Assembly: GCA_964567755.1 (NCBI GenBank)
Contig: CAZMNW010000025.1
Location: 124,001-188,000 of the forward strand
Length of the DNA: 64,000 nucleotides
Direction of reading: 5' to 3'
From: DASRJW01 sp964567755
GTDB lineage: Bacteria; Krumholzibacteriota; Krumholzibacteriia; G020349025
Within the stretch, counting starts at the first letter, position 1; the number at the start of each line of letters is the position of its first letter. Below the pieces are notes generated by a model. The model was not told the origin of the DNA and ran no database searches. It saw only the letters and a program-made list of their open reading frames with translations. This document shows, piece by piece, positions 1-8,603 of this stretch. The position numbers and the translations under genes are program-made.

Positions 1-359
1 ATCCCGCGCGTGACGTAGACAAATCCGCCCGGCAGGGCGAACGCGTTGATCACCGGTGAATCGAGAACGCGAAAGGTGAAGCGCAGATTGGGCCGATGGC
101 TGACCGCCACGAGGCGCTGGCCGACGCTATCCACGTAGGCGGCGAGACGCGCATCGTCGTAGAGTCCGTAGGTCGCGACGATCTGTGGATCCGACTCGCG
201 CCCGATCGAGATCTCCTGCGACTCCGACATCAGGCTGAACTCGCTCTTGCCAGTGACCGGATTCGTCGCGCACGCGAGCGCCAGACCGATGCTCGCGCAA
301 GCGTAGCGCCGCACGGTTCGCATCGCCGCCGCAGCCATGATTCGAATTCGCACCCGCAT
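1..359 (-). CDS. M48-family zinc metalloprotease, N-terminal part
   Basis: The gene runs off the left edge; 119 N-terminal residues are visible. A basic N-terminus and hydrophobic stretch end in ALAC (Cys30), a probable lipoprotein signal although Ala at -3 is weaker than Leu. The mature part opens with TNPVTGK and a SLMSESQE segment, as in periplasmic M48 (BepA/Oma1-like) proteases that process or clear outer-membrane proteins. NAFALPGGFVYVT (residues 105-117) is the family hallmark just before the HExxH helix, which lies outside the window, so catalysis cannot be checked. ATG at 359 has GGGAG six bases upstream; ATG at 338 is an in-frame alternative. The barrel gene 129 bp upstream reads the same way and could share its transcript. 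Confidence 0.85.
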   Translation of the reverse strand, partial: MRVRIRIMAAAAMRTVRRYACASIGLALACATNPVTGKSEFSLMSESQEISIGRESDPQIVATYGLYDDARLAAYVDSVGQRLVAVSHRPNLRFTFRVLDSPVINAFALPGGFVYVTRG

Positions 360-487
360 CGACAGCTCCCGCGTCCATCCCAAGCTCGGGCCGGCCCCTC
401 GTCGCTGATTCTCGCGGCGGGCAGCGATTGTACATCAGGAGATGGCGGTGTCCATGCGCGCGAAAGTGGCGCGCCGTGCGAGGAGGA

Positions 488-1408
488 TCAAAGAGCGAAA
501 CGCAGGCCAGCCCGCAAGAAGGCACCGTCGAGCTTGACCTTGATATCCACGGGAACGCCGTCGATGAGGAAGCCTTGTGCCGGAGAGCCCCAATGATAGC
601 CCGCTTCGCCGAACACACCGATCGAGGGCGAGAGCCTGACGCCGAGACCTGCAGCCGCTTGCCAACCGAAACCGGTGAATGTCTCGTGCTCTGCAAGCGC
701 CGACAGCAACGGGTCGTCCACCGTTCCACCCACATTCTCCAAGAACAGCATCTCGTAGGCGAGTGTCGTGGATACGATGGGAGTGACGACGTCGCCTGCG
801 ATCGGCAAACGCAGGCGCAAGGTGAGGCCCAGTGGGACGAGGTGCGCCGCCGTGCGTTCGAATGTCACGAGCTCGACCGGCAGGTTCTCGAAACTCGATT
901 CGGAAATGACCAGCGCATTGTCCGTGCTACGGTAGTAATAATCGACGCTGAAACCGACCTCGAGCACCTTCTCGAGTGCTCCGCCGACTTCCATGCCGAA
1001 GAACACGCCATCCGTGGACGGATCTTCACCGATGCGCAGGCCGCCGCCTTTCAGCGCAAAGTAGGACTCTTGCGGCGAAGAACCCTGGTTATACCGGCGG
1101 CGATGCGCGAGAACAAGACCCTCAGCCGGAGGGCTCCAGGGCCTTGTCCGCCGCTGCGACACGCCCTCATGCCGCGACGCGCCGGCGGTGTGGGGGAGCC
1201 ACGTCGCCGCACCCCCGCGCACCTCACCCCGCGACTCCCCCACTCCGCCAACAGCCGTCGACTCCGCGACACCAAAGCCATGCAGCAGTGGTTCGATCTC
1301 GCTCGCCGTCGAGGACTGGGCGACGACTCGGGTCTCCGCCGCGATCGCCCTGACACTCGACAGCCCCGCGACCAGTACCCCGAGCAGCGCCATAGAGCAT
1401 CGACGCAT
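488..1408 (-). CDS. Predicted outer-membrane beta-barrel protein
   Basis: This 306-residue protein has a signal peptide (MRRCSMALLGVLVAGLSS, likely cleaved after AIAA). A polar, low-complexity stretch to about residue 115 is followed by alternating hydrophobic/polar strands with many Gly and aromatic residues, ending in LRAGLRFAL, typical of a barrel's last strand. The later strands (GVFFGMEVGGAL, FGWQAAAGLGVRLS) resemble OmpA/OMP_b-brl-type small barrels. ATG 1408 was chosen over upstream codons because GGAGG lies seven bases before it and the signal peptide starts there. No ligand or transport role can be inferred. It precedes the M48 protease gene on the same strand. Confidence 0.75.
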   Translation of the reverse strand: MRRCSMALLGVLVAGLSSVRAIAAETRVVAQSSTASEIEPLLHGFGVAESTAVGGVGESRGEVRGGAATWLPHTAGASRHEGVSQRRTRPWSPPAEGLVLAHRRRYNQGSSPQESYFALKGGGLRIGEDPSTDGVFFGMEVGGALEKVLEVGFSVDYYYRSTDNALVISESSFENLPVELVTFERTAAHLVPLGLTLRLRLPIAGDVVTPIVSTTLAYEMLFLENVGGTVDDPLLSALAEHETFTGFGWQAAAGLGVRLSPSIGVFGEAGYHWGSPAQGFLIDGVPVDIKVKLDGAFLRAGLRFAL

Positions 1409-1618
1409 GTCCGACCTCCAGCGATGAACGCTCGCCACGTCTCTATTGCATGACCGGTTCCGGTTCGGGCGTAGGTCACCTCGGAAGTTGCAACTATTTG
1501 TCATGCAAGCACTTGGCCCCTTGCGAGGAACGCCACGGGCGTAGGCGTGCAGGCGTGGATGTTGTGCCCCCGACGACATCGACGTGTGCCAGCAGCAACC
1601 GCGCTCGGAGCGCCGGCC

Positions 1619-2323
1619 TCAGTCCAGCCGATGCAACGCGAAGGGCGTAACACAGGGCGGCCCGGGAGCGTGTTCGAAGAGCAGGCTGCCGTCGCGCCGA
1701 CGGTAAACGAGGCTCGCCGACACGGTACCGTACGCGTCGCCGTGCTTGCAGAGTCTGAAACCACGCTCGTCGCGCGGGACATGGCTTCCGAGCACCTCCA
1801 CCAGCAATTCGCGCAGCTCTGCCCCGTGCATGCCGCGCGAGCGGCCGAGTTCGGGAACGGCAAGCTCGCCCAGGATGTGCTCGTTCGAGAGCACGTGCGC
1901 CCCGGGACCGAGGCGTGTCATTTGCGACTCCCCGTTCCAAGCCGCGAGAGCGACCTCGTCGCGGTCGGCAATCAGCAGGTTGAAGCTGTTGTAGCGCTCG
2001 CGCGCCTCCGACTCGGCAAGGGAGCGCTCGACCGCCGCGACGTTGGGCTGCGACAGGATTTCGCGGCAGAGCAGACCGCGCGAGCGGCGCTCGCGGTCGA
2101 AATCACCGTCGCGACGATTGGTGAGCACCACGATCAGGCCTGCAGCATTGATCCCGATCCAAGTGCCGCCCGCCTGCTCGTCGCGCGGCAACAGTGCGCG
2201 CATCCCGTTCAGATCCTCGGGCGCGGGTGCCGTCGCTCGACGCGCATATGCTTCGTCGCGATTCGCCGCAATGACCAGCGGCAAATCTTCATGCCAATGC
2301 ACGCCGACGATCAGGACGCACAC
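1619..2323 (-). CDS. NRDE-family (TANGO2-like) protein
   Basis: This 234-residue protein starts MCVLIVGV and reaches the family signature AANRDE at about residues 19-24, followed by GGTWIGIN (about 53-60) and TNRRD. These are the conserved blocks of the NRDE/TANGO2 family, an Ntn-hydrolase-like fold whose eukaryotic members are linked to heme and lipid handling; the bacterial role is not settled. The Cys at position 2 is at the place expected for an N-terminal nucleophile after Met removal, which supports the GTG start at 2323 (gcgggggcg just upstream) over longer reading-frame extensions. It lies 43 bp downstream of the PspC-domain gene on the same strand and may be cotranscribed. Confidence 0.85.
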   Translation of the reverse strand: MCVLIVGVHWHEDLPLVIAANRDEAYARRATAPAPEDLNGMRALLPRDEQAGGTWIGINAAGLIVVLTNRRDGDFDRERRSRGLLCREILSQPNVAAVERSLAESEARERYNSFNLLIADRDEVALAAWNGESQMTRLGPGAHVLSNEHILGELAVPELGRSRGMHGAELRELLVEVLGSHVPRDERGFRLCKHGDAYGTVSASLVYRRRDGSLLFEHAPGPPCVTPFALHRLD

Positions 2324-2366
2324 GAACGCCCCCGCCCGATGAATGACCGTGCGATTTGAAACAAGA

Positions 2367-2579
2367 TCAGCCGTCGCTCCGCGCCGGTTCGACATCGGGC
2401 CGCACCGGCGCCACCGCCCAGAGAACGAGATAGAGAATCAGGGCCGTCCCGCCTCCGAGCCCGAAGATGACGAACAAAACCCGCACGAGGGTCACATCGA
2501 TCCCGAAATACCCCGCCAGGCCCGAACACACGCCCGCGATCTTCTTGTCGGCCTCGATCCGATAGAACTTTCTCGCCAT
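2367..2579 (-). CDS. PspC-domain small membrane protein
   Basis: Seventy residues, nearly all of them one PspC domain: basic start MARKFYRIEADKKIAGVCSG, the conserved GLAGYFGIDVTLVR block, then one long hydrophobic helix (VLFVIFGLGGGTALILYLVL) and a short polar tail. PspC proteins sit in the inner membrane and in enterobacteria sense envelope stress with PspB and PspA; stand-alone PspC proteins are common elsewhere and their partners are unclear. No pspA/B/F is nearby. ATG at 2579 is preceded by a strong GGGGGAGG. It is divergent from the barrel gene at 2738, so the roughly 160 bp between them should hold two promoters. Confidence 0.9.
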   Translation of the reverse strand: MARKFYRIEADKKIAGVCSGLAGYFGIDVTLVRVLFVIFGLGGGTALILYLVLWAVAPVRPDVEPARSDG

Positions 2580-2737
2580 GCGCTGCCTCCCCCGCGACGA
2601 CCCTTACAAGGTAGCACACGCAAGAACCAACCATTGGGCGCCGATGGCATGCGCATTGCCCCAACTGGTCGGATTCCGGGGCAAACCGTGTGTCGTGGCA
2701 ACGGCGCATCCTCGCGCCTCGGGAAGGGACGTGAGCG

Positions 2738-4066
2738 ATGCAGCCTGCATGCAAGATACCAAGCATCGCGATCAGTGCAGCACTCGGTATCATCCAGATG
2801 CCGGCCCTTGCATTCGGTTTCACCGTCGATGCACGGCGCCTGGGAATGGGCGGCGTAGTCATTCCCGGCTGCCAAGAGCTGCTGGCGCTCAATGTCGCCT
2901 ATCACAGCGTCCCGGCACGGCCCGGCGTCACCGGTGTCGTCGTCCCCATCCCCCTCGGAATGGTACAGCTGGCGCAGGATCCCCCGAGCTTCGATCCCGA
3001 CGCCCCTGACTTCAGCGTCACGCGGCTGGCGAACCTGGCGTTGAATCCACCCTTCTATCTCGAGCTCGCCAAACCATCGGATCTCGATGGCGACATCTCC
3101 ATCCGGATCGCGCGCAACGAATTCGCCATCGACTTCGAGGACGCCTCCGCCCTGCTGCCGCAGAAACCGTTCGAAGTCGGTGGGGTGTGGTCGGTGCCGA
3201 TGTTCGGCATCGGCATCGGCCAGACGCGCACCTATCTCGCGCCTCTCATGTATCTCGAGGGCGAGCTGGCGTTCGATGATGCGTTCCACGCCGTGCTGGC
3301 GCAGGGCCAGCCGCTCGAGCCCAACTCGACTTATCGCCTCGGCGCGCGCGGGGAGAGTCTCGGCGGCTTTTCGGTGCACAGCGGCTGGAGCGCTCCGCTC
3401 ATGACCGACGTGCGTGGCAACGGGCTGTACGCCGGGGTCTTCGCCAAATACATCCTGGGTGTCGGCATGTCGCATGCGACCTCCGAGTTCGCAATGACGA
3501 CGGCGGACACGATCTTCGGCCAAAGCAACTCGCTCGCAGTCGACTACGCCGCGGAGCTCCGCTACGGCGAATTTGGTCATATCGGCAATGGCTACGGCGT
3601 CGATGCGGGCCTCGGTGTGCGCGTCGGCGCCGTCGACATCGGGCTCGGCGTGCGCGATCTCGGCGCACGCATTCACTGGAGCCGTACCCGCGTCTATCAC
3701 TCGGTCTGGGACGAAGCCACCCGCGATCTGCAGACGACGCTGGTCGCGCGAGACCAACCGTTCGTCCAAAGCCTACCGACGCAGGGCACTTTCAACATCG
3801 GCTGGATGAGCCGGAAGACAGCGCTCTCGGCCGACGTCGTCGCCAGCCGGCTGGGAACCTTGGTGCATTTCGGCGCCGAACGCCGCACCGGACCGCTGGC
3901 ACTTCGCGGCGGCATGCTGACGGACTACGACACCAGGGTGCAATGGGCCGCCGGCCTCGGCATCGGGGGGCAGAGCCTGTCGTTCGACGTCGCGCTGCAG
4001 ACGCACAACCGAACTTTCACCGGCGAACGTGGGCTGATGCTGGCCACTTCCTTCGCCTTGCGCTGA
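2738..4066 (+). CDS. Predicted outer-membrane protein, RLGMGG type
   Basis: A 442-residue exported protein. Signal peptide of about 25 residues (ISAALGIIQMPALAFG), then VDARRLGMGG, the opening typical of long barrels of the TraF/PorV-like group, in which Arg-Leu-Gly-Met-Gly-Gly begins the first strand. The rest is rich in Gly, aromatic and alternating strands and ends LMLATSFALR. A middle segment (about 95-200) is less strand-like. Function is unknown; fatty-acid or hydrophobic solute transport is possible by analogy only. ATG follows GGGAAGGGAC. The lipoprotein gene at 4101 begins 34 bp downstream, so the two may form an envelope pair. Confidence 0.75.
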   Translation: MQPACKIPSIAISAALGIIQMPALAFGFTVDARRLGMGGVVIPGCQELLALNVAYHSVPARPGVTGVVVPIPLGMVQLAQDPPSFDPDAPDFSVTRLANLALNPPFYLELAKPSDLDGDISIRIARNEFAIDFEDASALLPQKPFEVGGVWSVPMFGIGIGQTRTYLAPLMYLEGELAFDDAFHAVLAQGQPLEPNSTYRLGARGESLGGFSVHSGWSAPLMTDVRGNGLYAGVFAKYILGVGMSHATSEFAMTTADTIFGQSNSLAVDYAAELRYGEFGHIGNGYGVDAGLGVRVGAVDIGLGVRDLGARIHWSRTRVYHSVWDEATRDLQTTLVARDQPFVQSLPTQGTFNIGWMSRKTALSADVVASRLGTLVHFGAERRTGPLALRGGMLTDYDTRVQWAAGLGIGGQSLSFDVALQTHNRTFTGERGLMLATSFALR

Positions 4067-4100
4067 GCCGGAATCGCCGCGCGCCAACGGAGACAACGTC

Positions 4101-4676
4101 ATGACTCGCCAACAATGCTTCGTTCGGTTCGCCTGGGGTAGCTTCGTCTTCGTCACGCTCGTCGGGTCCATGTTCCTGCTGGGTTGCGTCGGCAACCGGG
4201 TCACCCTCGACGTCGACATCGCCAGCTTCCTCGGCACCCACGACCGCAGCGGGCATTACCAGGCGCTAGCCGGCACTGTCGAGGTGGATCACGATCTGGA
4301 TCCTATCGCAGTGACTATCGAAGGCTATGACGAGCTGCGACACGCCGAGCAGGTGGACCTCGAGATCGAAATCCGTCTCGACAATCATTCGGGCATTGGC
4401 GATGGCCGCTTCCTCATCTTCTTCTCCGACACCGAGGAATCCGTGTTCGCCACACCGCTCGCCGCCCAAATCGACGTCGAGCTCGCACCCGGCGTCGTGA
4501 CCCAAGGCACGGCGCGAGTGCGCGCCGACGCACGCGTGCTGGCTCTGTTCCAGCAACGGCAGATGTGGATCGGCATCCGCCTGCATTGGGCGCCGCAGGA
4601 TGGGCAAGCGCTGGAGGGCGATTACACCATCACTCGGCTGAATGCCCGAGTGATCTCCAACCTGGATCTATTGTAA
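4101..4676 (+). CDS. Predicted lipoprotein of unknown function
   Basis: A 191-residue protein with a basic N-terminus, a hydrophobic segment (FVFVTLVGSMFLLGC) and a good lipobox LLGC with Cys at about residue 34. The mature part is acidic and strand-rich, with regular alternation resembling a beta-sandwich (for example VDLEIEIRLDNHSG and MWIGIRLHWAP). I do not recognise a family. It follows the barrel gene at 2738 by 34 bp and probably shares its transcript, so a periplasm-facing accessory role to that barrel is a reasonable guess. ATG is preceded by ggagac. The gene is convergent with the lipoprotein gene ending at 4679, only two bases away. Confidence 0.7.
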   Translation: MTRQQCFVRFAWGSFVFVTLVGSMFLLGCVGNRVTLDVDIASFLGTHDRSGHYQALAGTVEVDHDLDPIAVTIEGYDELRHAEQVDLEIEIRLDNHSGIGDGRFLIFFSDTEESVFATPLAAQIDVELAPGVVTQGTARVRADARVLALFQQRQMWIGIRLHWAPQDGQALEGDYTITRLNARVISNLDLL

Positions 4677-4678
4677 GC

Positions 4679-5419
4679 TCAACGCTTGCCGACATTGAGG
4701 AGCGACGGACTCGGGTCTCGCTCCCCTTGCCCATCCACGGCGCGCGATTCCACCGTCTGTAGGTCGTGCCCCTCGGGCAGCGGGATTTCTCCCGACAGCT
4801 TGGCGCCCACGCGCGTGCATCCTTCCAGGATTTTCCACTCGCCCTTCACCCCTGCGCGCGTTTCACGCACTTCGATGGCGTCGATGAAGCCGTCGCCGGG
4901 CGTCGCATCGATGGTGACGAGATCGCGTGCATGCGTCATGGAGGTGATACTGCGGTAGGCCATGTGCGTACTTGGCGGTGGGCGGCCGTTGCTGGGCGCC
5001 ACGATGACGTGGTCGACGAAGGTCGAATCGATCCCCCGCACCTCCACGCGCTGCGAACCGACCGGCAACCGCACCCAGACCTTTGCGTCGAGGGGAATCA
5101 GCATCTGGATCACTTGGCGTGCCTTGCCACGTCGAACGTGGGGGACGATGCGCACACCCGCCGAATCATGCTCGACATCGATCCCGCCCAACGACCAATT
5201 GCCATCCGGCCCGACCGTGCCCAGCAATCGCACGGCTAGCGATTCGTCGGGTGACACCGCATGTGCGTGCAAAACCACATCCACGTCGGCCAACAGTTCG
5301 GCCTGGGGCGCGGCGGTGCTTGGCTGCGCCTTCGCCGTTGCCTCTTGCGTCGACCCTGCTGGCGATGCGCATCCCCACACGAGGGCAAGCAACGTACAAG
5401 CGAGGGGCATTCTGTGCAT
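4679..5419 (-). CDS. Predicted lipoprotein of unknown function
   Basis: A 246-residue protein with a short signal (MPLACTLLALVWGC) and lipobox VWGC at about residue 17. A low-complexity Ala/Gln/Thr linker to about residue 40 is followed by a strand-rich domain with no recognised family. ATG 5419 is used here; ATG 5410 would give the same mature protein. It is 18 bp downstream of the OmpA-domain gene on the same strand, so the two are probably one transcription unit, perhaps a peptidoglycan-linked protein and a lipoprotein partner. The C-terminus (SPSLLNVGKR) abuts the convergent gene with only two bases between stops. Confidence 0.7.
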   Translation of the reverse strand: MHRMPLACTLLALVWGCASPAGSTQEATAKAQPSTAAPQAELLADVDVVLHAHAVSPDESLAVRLLGTVGPDGNWSLGGIDVEHDSAGVRIVPHVRRGKARQVIQMLIPLDAKVWVRLPVGSQRVEVRGIDSTFVDHVIVAPSNGRPPPSTHMAYRSITSMTHARDLVTIDATPGDGFIDAIEVRETRAGVKGEWKILEGCTRVGAKLSGEIPLPEGHDLQTVESRAVDGQGERDPSPSLLNVGKR

Positions 5420-5437
5420 GGATTCGCCCGCCTCGAC

Positions 5438-6865
5438 TCAGTTGGAACGCGAGATGATCACGTCGATGCGGCGGTTGTACACGCGGCCGTCCTCGCTGTC
5501 GTTCGACGCCACCGGTTGCGTGGCGCCGCGACCGGCGGCGCTCAGGCGATCGGCCGCGATGTTGCCCTGCTGCACCAAGTAGTCGCGCACCGCGTTGGCG
5601 CGCTCGGTCGACAGGCGCATGTTGGTGTTGGCGTTGCCGCGCGAATCCGTGTGGCCTTCGACGACCACGCGCGCTCCTGGAAACCCGCGCACGGCTTCGA
5701 CGATCTTGTCGAGCAGCGGCACACTCTCGGGCGGCAGCTTGGCGTCGCCGGACGCGAAACGGAGACCGTGCAGGCGCAGCACCACGTCGCGGTCATCCAC
5801 CAGCACTTTGCCCTCGCTCTGGGTGATGAGGCTGCGTACCGCCGTCACCGTGTTGGCTTCCTCGCGGAAGGGCTCGAGCTCCGCCACCAGGCCCTCGAAG
5901 TTGCGCACGTTGTCTCGGAGCTCGGAGATCACCCGTTGCAGCGAATCCACCTGATCGCTGCGGCGCGCGAGATCGATGCGCAATCGATTGCGCTCGCGCA
6001 CGACCCGGTCGCCCTCGACCTGGATCTGCTGCAGCACCGGGCCGGGGCCGCGCGTGAAGTCCCCCTGGGCGCCGAAATGATCGAGAACGCGCTGCAAGTA
6101 TGTCTCCCACTCGAGGATGATCGACTCGAGACGCGCCTTGTTCTCCCCCTCGCAACCCTCGCGAATCGTTTCGAGCAGGAACAGGGCGTGCTCGGCTTCG
6201 CGCCGTGCGCGCTCAGCCTCGGCGGCCGACGTCTCGCCGATGTCGCCGCTGGCGATGAGTTTCTCGGTGCGCTCCACTGCGTCGAGTGCGCGGACGTAGC
6301 TGCGCGGGGTGTACTCCCCGGCCTTGCCCTTCTCGGCCTCGAGCAACAACTGCCGCGTCCGCCCCACCAGGCTGTGGTGCACTGCTTCCTTGTGTGCTTG
6401 GTCGTAAAGCGCAGCGAGAGACGTCGCCTGGCGTTCTGCGGCGTCCCGGCGCCCCGCCTCCAGTTTGCGCGCGGCGCCATCGAGGACGTTCTCCGCCGTG
6501 CGCCACGACGCGGCCGCGGTGTCGGCGCCGGCTGCGCGCGCCTGCTCGCGCCGCTGCAACTCGCGCGTCCACAGACGGCGTGCTCGCGTCATGGCCTCCG
6601 CCAACTCGTCGACGCGCTTCTCCGCCGTGTCGAGGCGTGTCGCGTTGGCGCCGCCAGAGCCCAAGATCGCCACCGCCTGCGCCGCCTTCTTGTGTGTTTC
6701 CGGTGCCAGCTTCGCGGCATCCTGCGATTCCAACTCTTGCAACCGGCTGCGCAAAGATGCCGCGTCGGCGGCAACGCTCGTTCCCGATCCGAGGAGCGCG
6801 ACGACCACGAAGATTCCCCAAAGAACCGCGCTGAATTGGCGTCCAAATCGTCGCGCCACCTTCAT
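5438..6865 (-). CDS. OmpA-domain protein with long coiled-coil region
   Basis: A 475-residue exported protein: signal peptide (SAVLWGIFVVVALLGSGTSVAA), an alpha-helical, Ala/Glu/Arg-rich region of about 300 residues with heptad-like patterning (DUF4398-like repeats around ETHKKAAQAVAI), then a C-terminal OmpA domain (about 350-475). The OmpA signatures VVVEGHTDSRG, LSTERANAVRDYL and YNRRIDVII are present, so it should bind peptidoglycan at the meso-diaminopimelate site. The helical arm probably spans the periplasm. ATG 6865 has GAGGA five bases before it and gives a clean signal peptide; ATG 6886 is possible. It leads a two-gene unit with the lipoprotein at 4679-5419. Confidence 0.85.
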   Translation of the reverse strand: MKVARRFGRQFSAVLWGIFVVVALLGSGTSVAADAASLRSRLQELESQDAAKLAPETHKKAAQAVAILGSGGANATRLDTAEKRVDELAEAMTRARRLWTRELQRREQARAAGADTAAASWRTAENVLDGAARKLEAGRRDAAERQATSLAALYDQAHKEAVHHSLVGRTRQLLLEAEKGKAGEYTPRSYVRALDAVERTEKLIASGDIGETSAAEAERARREAEHALFLLETIREGCEGENKARLESIILEWETYLQRVLDHFGAQGDFTRGPGPVLQQIQVEGDRVVRERNRLRIDLARRSDQVDSLQRVISELRDNVRNFEGLVAELEPFREEANTVTAVRSLITQSEGKVLVDDRDVVLRLHGLRFASGDAKLPPESVPLLDKIVEAVRGFPGARVVVEGHTDSRGNANTNMRLSTERANAVRDYLVQQGNIAADRLSAAGRGATQPVASNDSEDGRVYNRRIDVIISRSN

Positions 6866-7056
6866 CCCAGTCCTCGCTTGCATCATCTCCGGCCCTTCCC
6901 TCCCCGATCTCGCCGCGACCCTCTCCCCTGCGCCTCCAGCCCGCACCACCATGGGCGGAGTGTGCCCGCGACATCGAGTGGCGTCAATTCGTTCCTGGAC
7001 GCAGGCCGAGACCGGTTCTACGCTGTGCGTGACTCCCCGGATCCGGAGGCGCGCCG

Positions 7057-7685
7057 GTGCAGGTGGATCTCTTCGATCAGGACCTGAACGCCATCCTCGG
7101 CGCCAAGAGCTACAAAGAGTTCGCCTCACTCCTACGCGCTTACGACTGCCGGCGTTGCACCTTGTGCAAGAGCCGTACGCACATCGTGGTCGACCGCGGC
7201 AATCCCTGAGCCTCGGTGCTCGTCGTGAGCGAGCGACCGGGCGACAACGAAGACCGTGAGGGCCGCGCTTTCGTCGGCAGATCGGGGGCGTTGCTCGACA
7301 AGATCCTACACTCCATCGGCATCGACCCCGACCGCGACACACTCATCACCAACATCGTCAAGTGCAAGCCGGAGATCGATCGGGCGCCGACGAGCGACGA
7401 GGCCACCGCCTGCCTGCCCTTCCTCGAGAAACAGATCGCACTGGTGCGGCCGCGCGTGGTGCTGCTTCTCGGGCACGTGGCGCTCAAATGGATCGATCCC
7501 GCACACAAGGACTTCAAGATGGAAGACGAAGCCGGGCGACTGTTCGAGCTCGGGCGTTACCCGGGCGTGCACTTCATGGTGCTCTATCATCCGGCCTTCC
7601 TGCTGCGCGACCCGAGCAAGAAGGCCCCACCTGGGAGCACGTGCAGCGTCTCAAGGCATTCTTGGAGATCGAAGCCCGCCGCTGA
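7057..7685 (+). pseudogene. Family 4 uracil-DNA glycosylase, disrupted
   Basis: Read from GTG 7057 (GGAGG upstream), the product is a family 4 uracil-DNA glycosylase, the iron-sulfur base-excision repair enzyme. Cys pairs expected for the cluster are all there: DCRRC early, then VKCK and a second Cys exactly 16 residues on (TAC). SERPGDNEDREGRAFVGRSG is the uracil-binding motif and VLYHPAFLLR the C-terminal His motif. Two lesions interrupt it: an in-frame TGA at 7207-7209, where relatives usually carry Arg or another polar residue, and a missing base in the C-run 7625-7628, after which the proper ending (TWEHVQRLKAFLEIEARR) continues in another frame to TGA 7685. A fragment from GTG 7216 would lack the first cysteines. 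Either real decay or sequence error; the two lesions together favour decay. Confidence 0.85.
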
Positions 7686-7710
7686 CCCCACGTTGTCCGC
7701 GGCCCTCTGC

Positions 7711-7800
7711 TCAGCGTGGGTTCATTGCCTTCTCGATCCAGTCCACATACGAGCTCACTCGCGTATACACGTCGGTGACCTCATCCGTCCCCGGCCCCAC
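7711..7800 (-). pseudogene. C-terminal remnant of a trypsin-like protease
   Basis: About 29 codons ending in TGA at 7711-7713 read TDVYTRVSSYVDWIEKAMN, the characteristic last helix of chymotrypsin-fold (S1A) proteases (VYTRVSSYxDWI). No catalytic region precedes it: immediately upstream on this strand is the stop of the CDGSH gene at 7802, and the fragment has no start or SD of its own. I read it as the tail left when the rest of a secreted protease gene was lost or replaced. It lies between the broken glycosylase and the CDGSH gene. Confidence 0.65.
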
Positions 7801-7801
7801 G

Positions 7802-8443
7802 TCAGTTTTTCTCGTCGTTGAACTCGATTGACCAATGCGTCCCATCGCAGAACGGCTTGTTCTTCGATCCGCCGCACCGGCACAACGTGAACTGTCTCAC
7901 TGCGGCACCGTCCCCGAACACGGTGCCGGCTAGATCGGGGCAACCGGTGACCACATAGGGTCCGTTCGGGGAAACGAAAATGCCAGGCTCGTGCTCTCCA
8001 CGTTGGAACTCGACACCCTCGACCGAGTAACTGAGCGCGCCCGAAGGACATTTCCGCACCGTGGCGATGATTTCCTCACGACTTGCGCCCTGCGGGTCGA
8101 TCCATGGCTCCTCGCCATAGCGAAACACGGCCGGCAGCCCATCGGTGCATCGCCCGGCATGGGCGCAGATGCTGCGGTTGTCATGAATCGTAACCTTCGG
8201 CCCTGCATAGTTCTCGCGCTTGTCCTCGCCCCGGTCCTCGAGCTTGGCCGAGGAGAAGCCAATCTTCGCATGTGTTCCATCGCAGAAGGGCTTGTTGGCG
8301 GAGCCACCGCAGCGACACAGTGCAATGGTGGGCTTGGTCTCGATCGGCCCCTTCTGATTGGTGAGCGCGGTCAGATCCTTGATCAAATAAGGGCCGTTGG
8401 GAGCCGGCGTAATACTGGGTTTCGTCTTCTTCTCGGCAGCCAT
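7802..8443 (-). CDS. Two-CDGSH iron-sulfur protein with ferredoxin-like middle
   Basis: A 213-residue cytoplasmic protein with two CDGSH-type [2Fe-2S] motifs: CRCGGSANKPFCDGTH (Cys43, Cys45, Cys54, His58) and CRCGGSKNKPFCDGTH (Cys188, Cys190, Cys199, His203), the 3-Cys/1-His ligand set of mitoNEET-like proteins. Between them (about 75-150) is a divergent mono-cluster domain of the Fer4_19 type, with Cys residues in ICAHAGRCTDG and VRKCPSGAL. This domain order, CDGSH/Fer4_19/CDGSH, is known in bacteria; electron transfer or iron-sulfur handling is inferred. The likely start is ATG 8443 (MAAEKKTK). A decayed protease tail lies directly downstream. Confidence 0.9.
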   Translation of the reverse strand: MAAEKKTKPSITPAPNGPYLIKDLTALTNQKGPIETKPTIALCRCGGSANKPFCDGTHAKIGFSSAKLEDRGEDKRENYAGPKVTIHDNRSICAHAGRCTDGLPAVFRYGEEPWIDPQGASREEIIATVRKCPSGALSYSVEGVEFQRGEHEPGIFVSPNGPYVVTGCPDLAGTVFGDGAAVRQFTLCRCGGSKNKPFCDGTHWSIEFNDEKN

Positions 8444-8603
8444 GGCAACTCCTTATCATCCGTCCTTGCTGCAAATTTCCTGCGGCCATCCGAACAAAGC
8501 GGGGGGAGGCGCCATGCCCCATGGCTGGCTCCGCAGCATCAAGAGCCTGCGCTGAGGTTCCCCAAGAGATCCTTGACACAACCGCCAGGTCACGAATGGC
8601 CCC

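Noticed and set aside
7207..7209. Selenocysteine at the TGA of the uracil-DNA glycosylase
   Set aside because: The position is not a Cys in the family, no SECIS-like stem follows, and a second lesion lies downstream.
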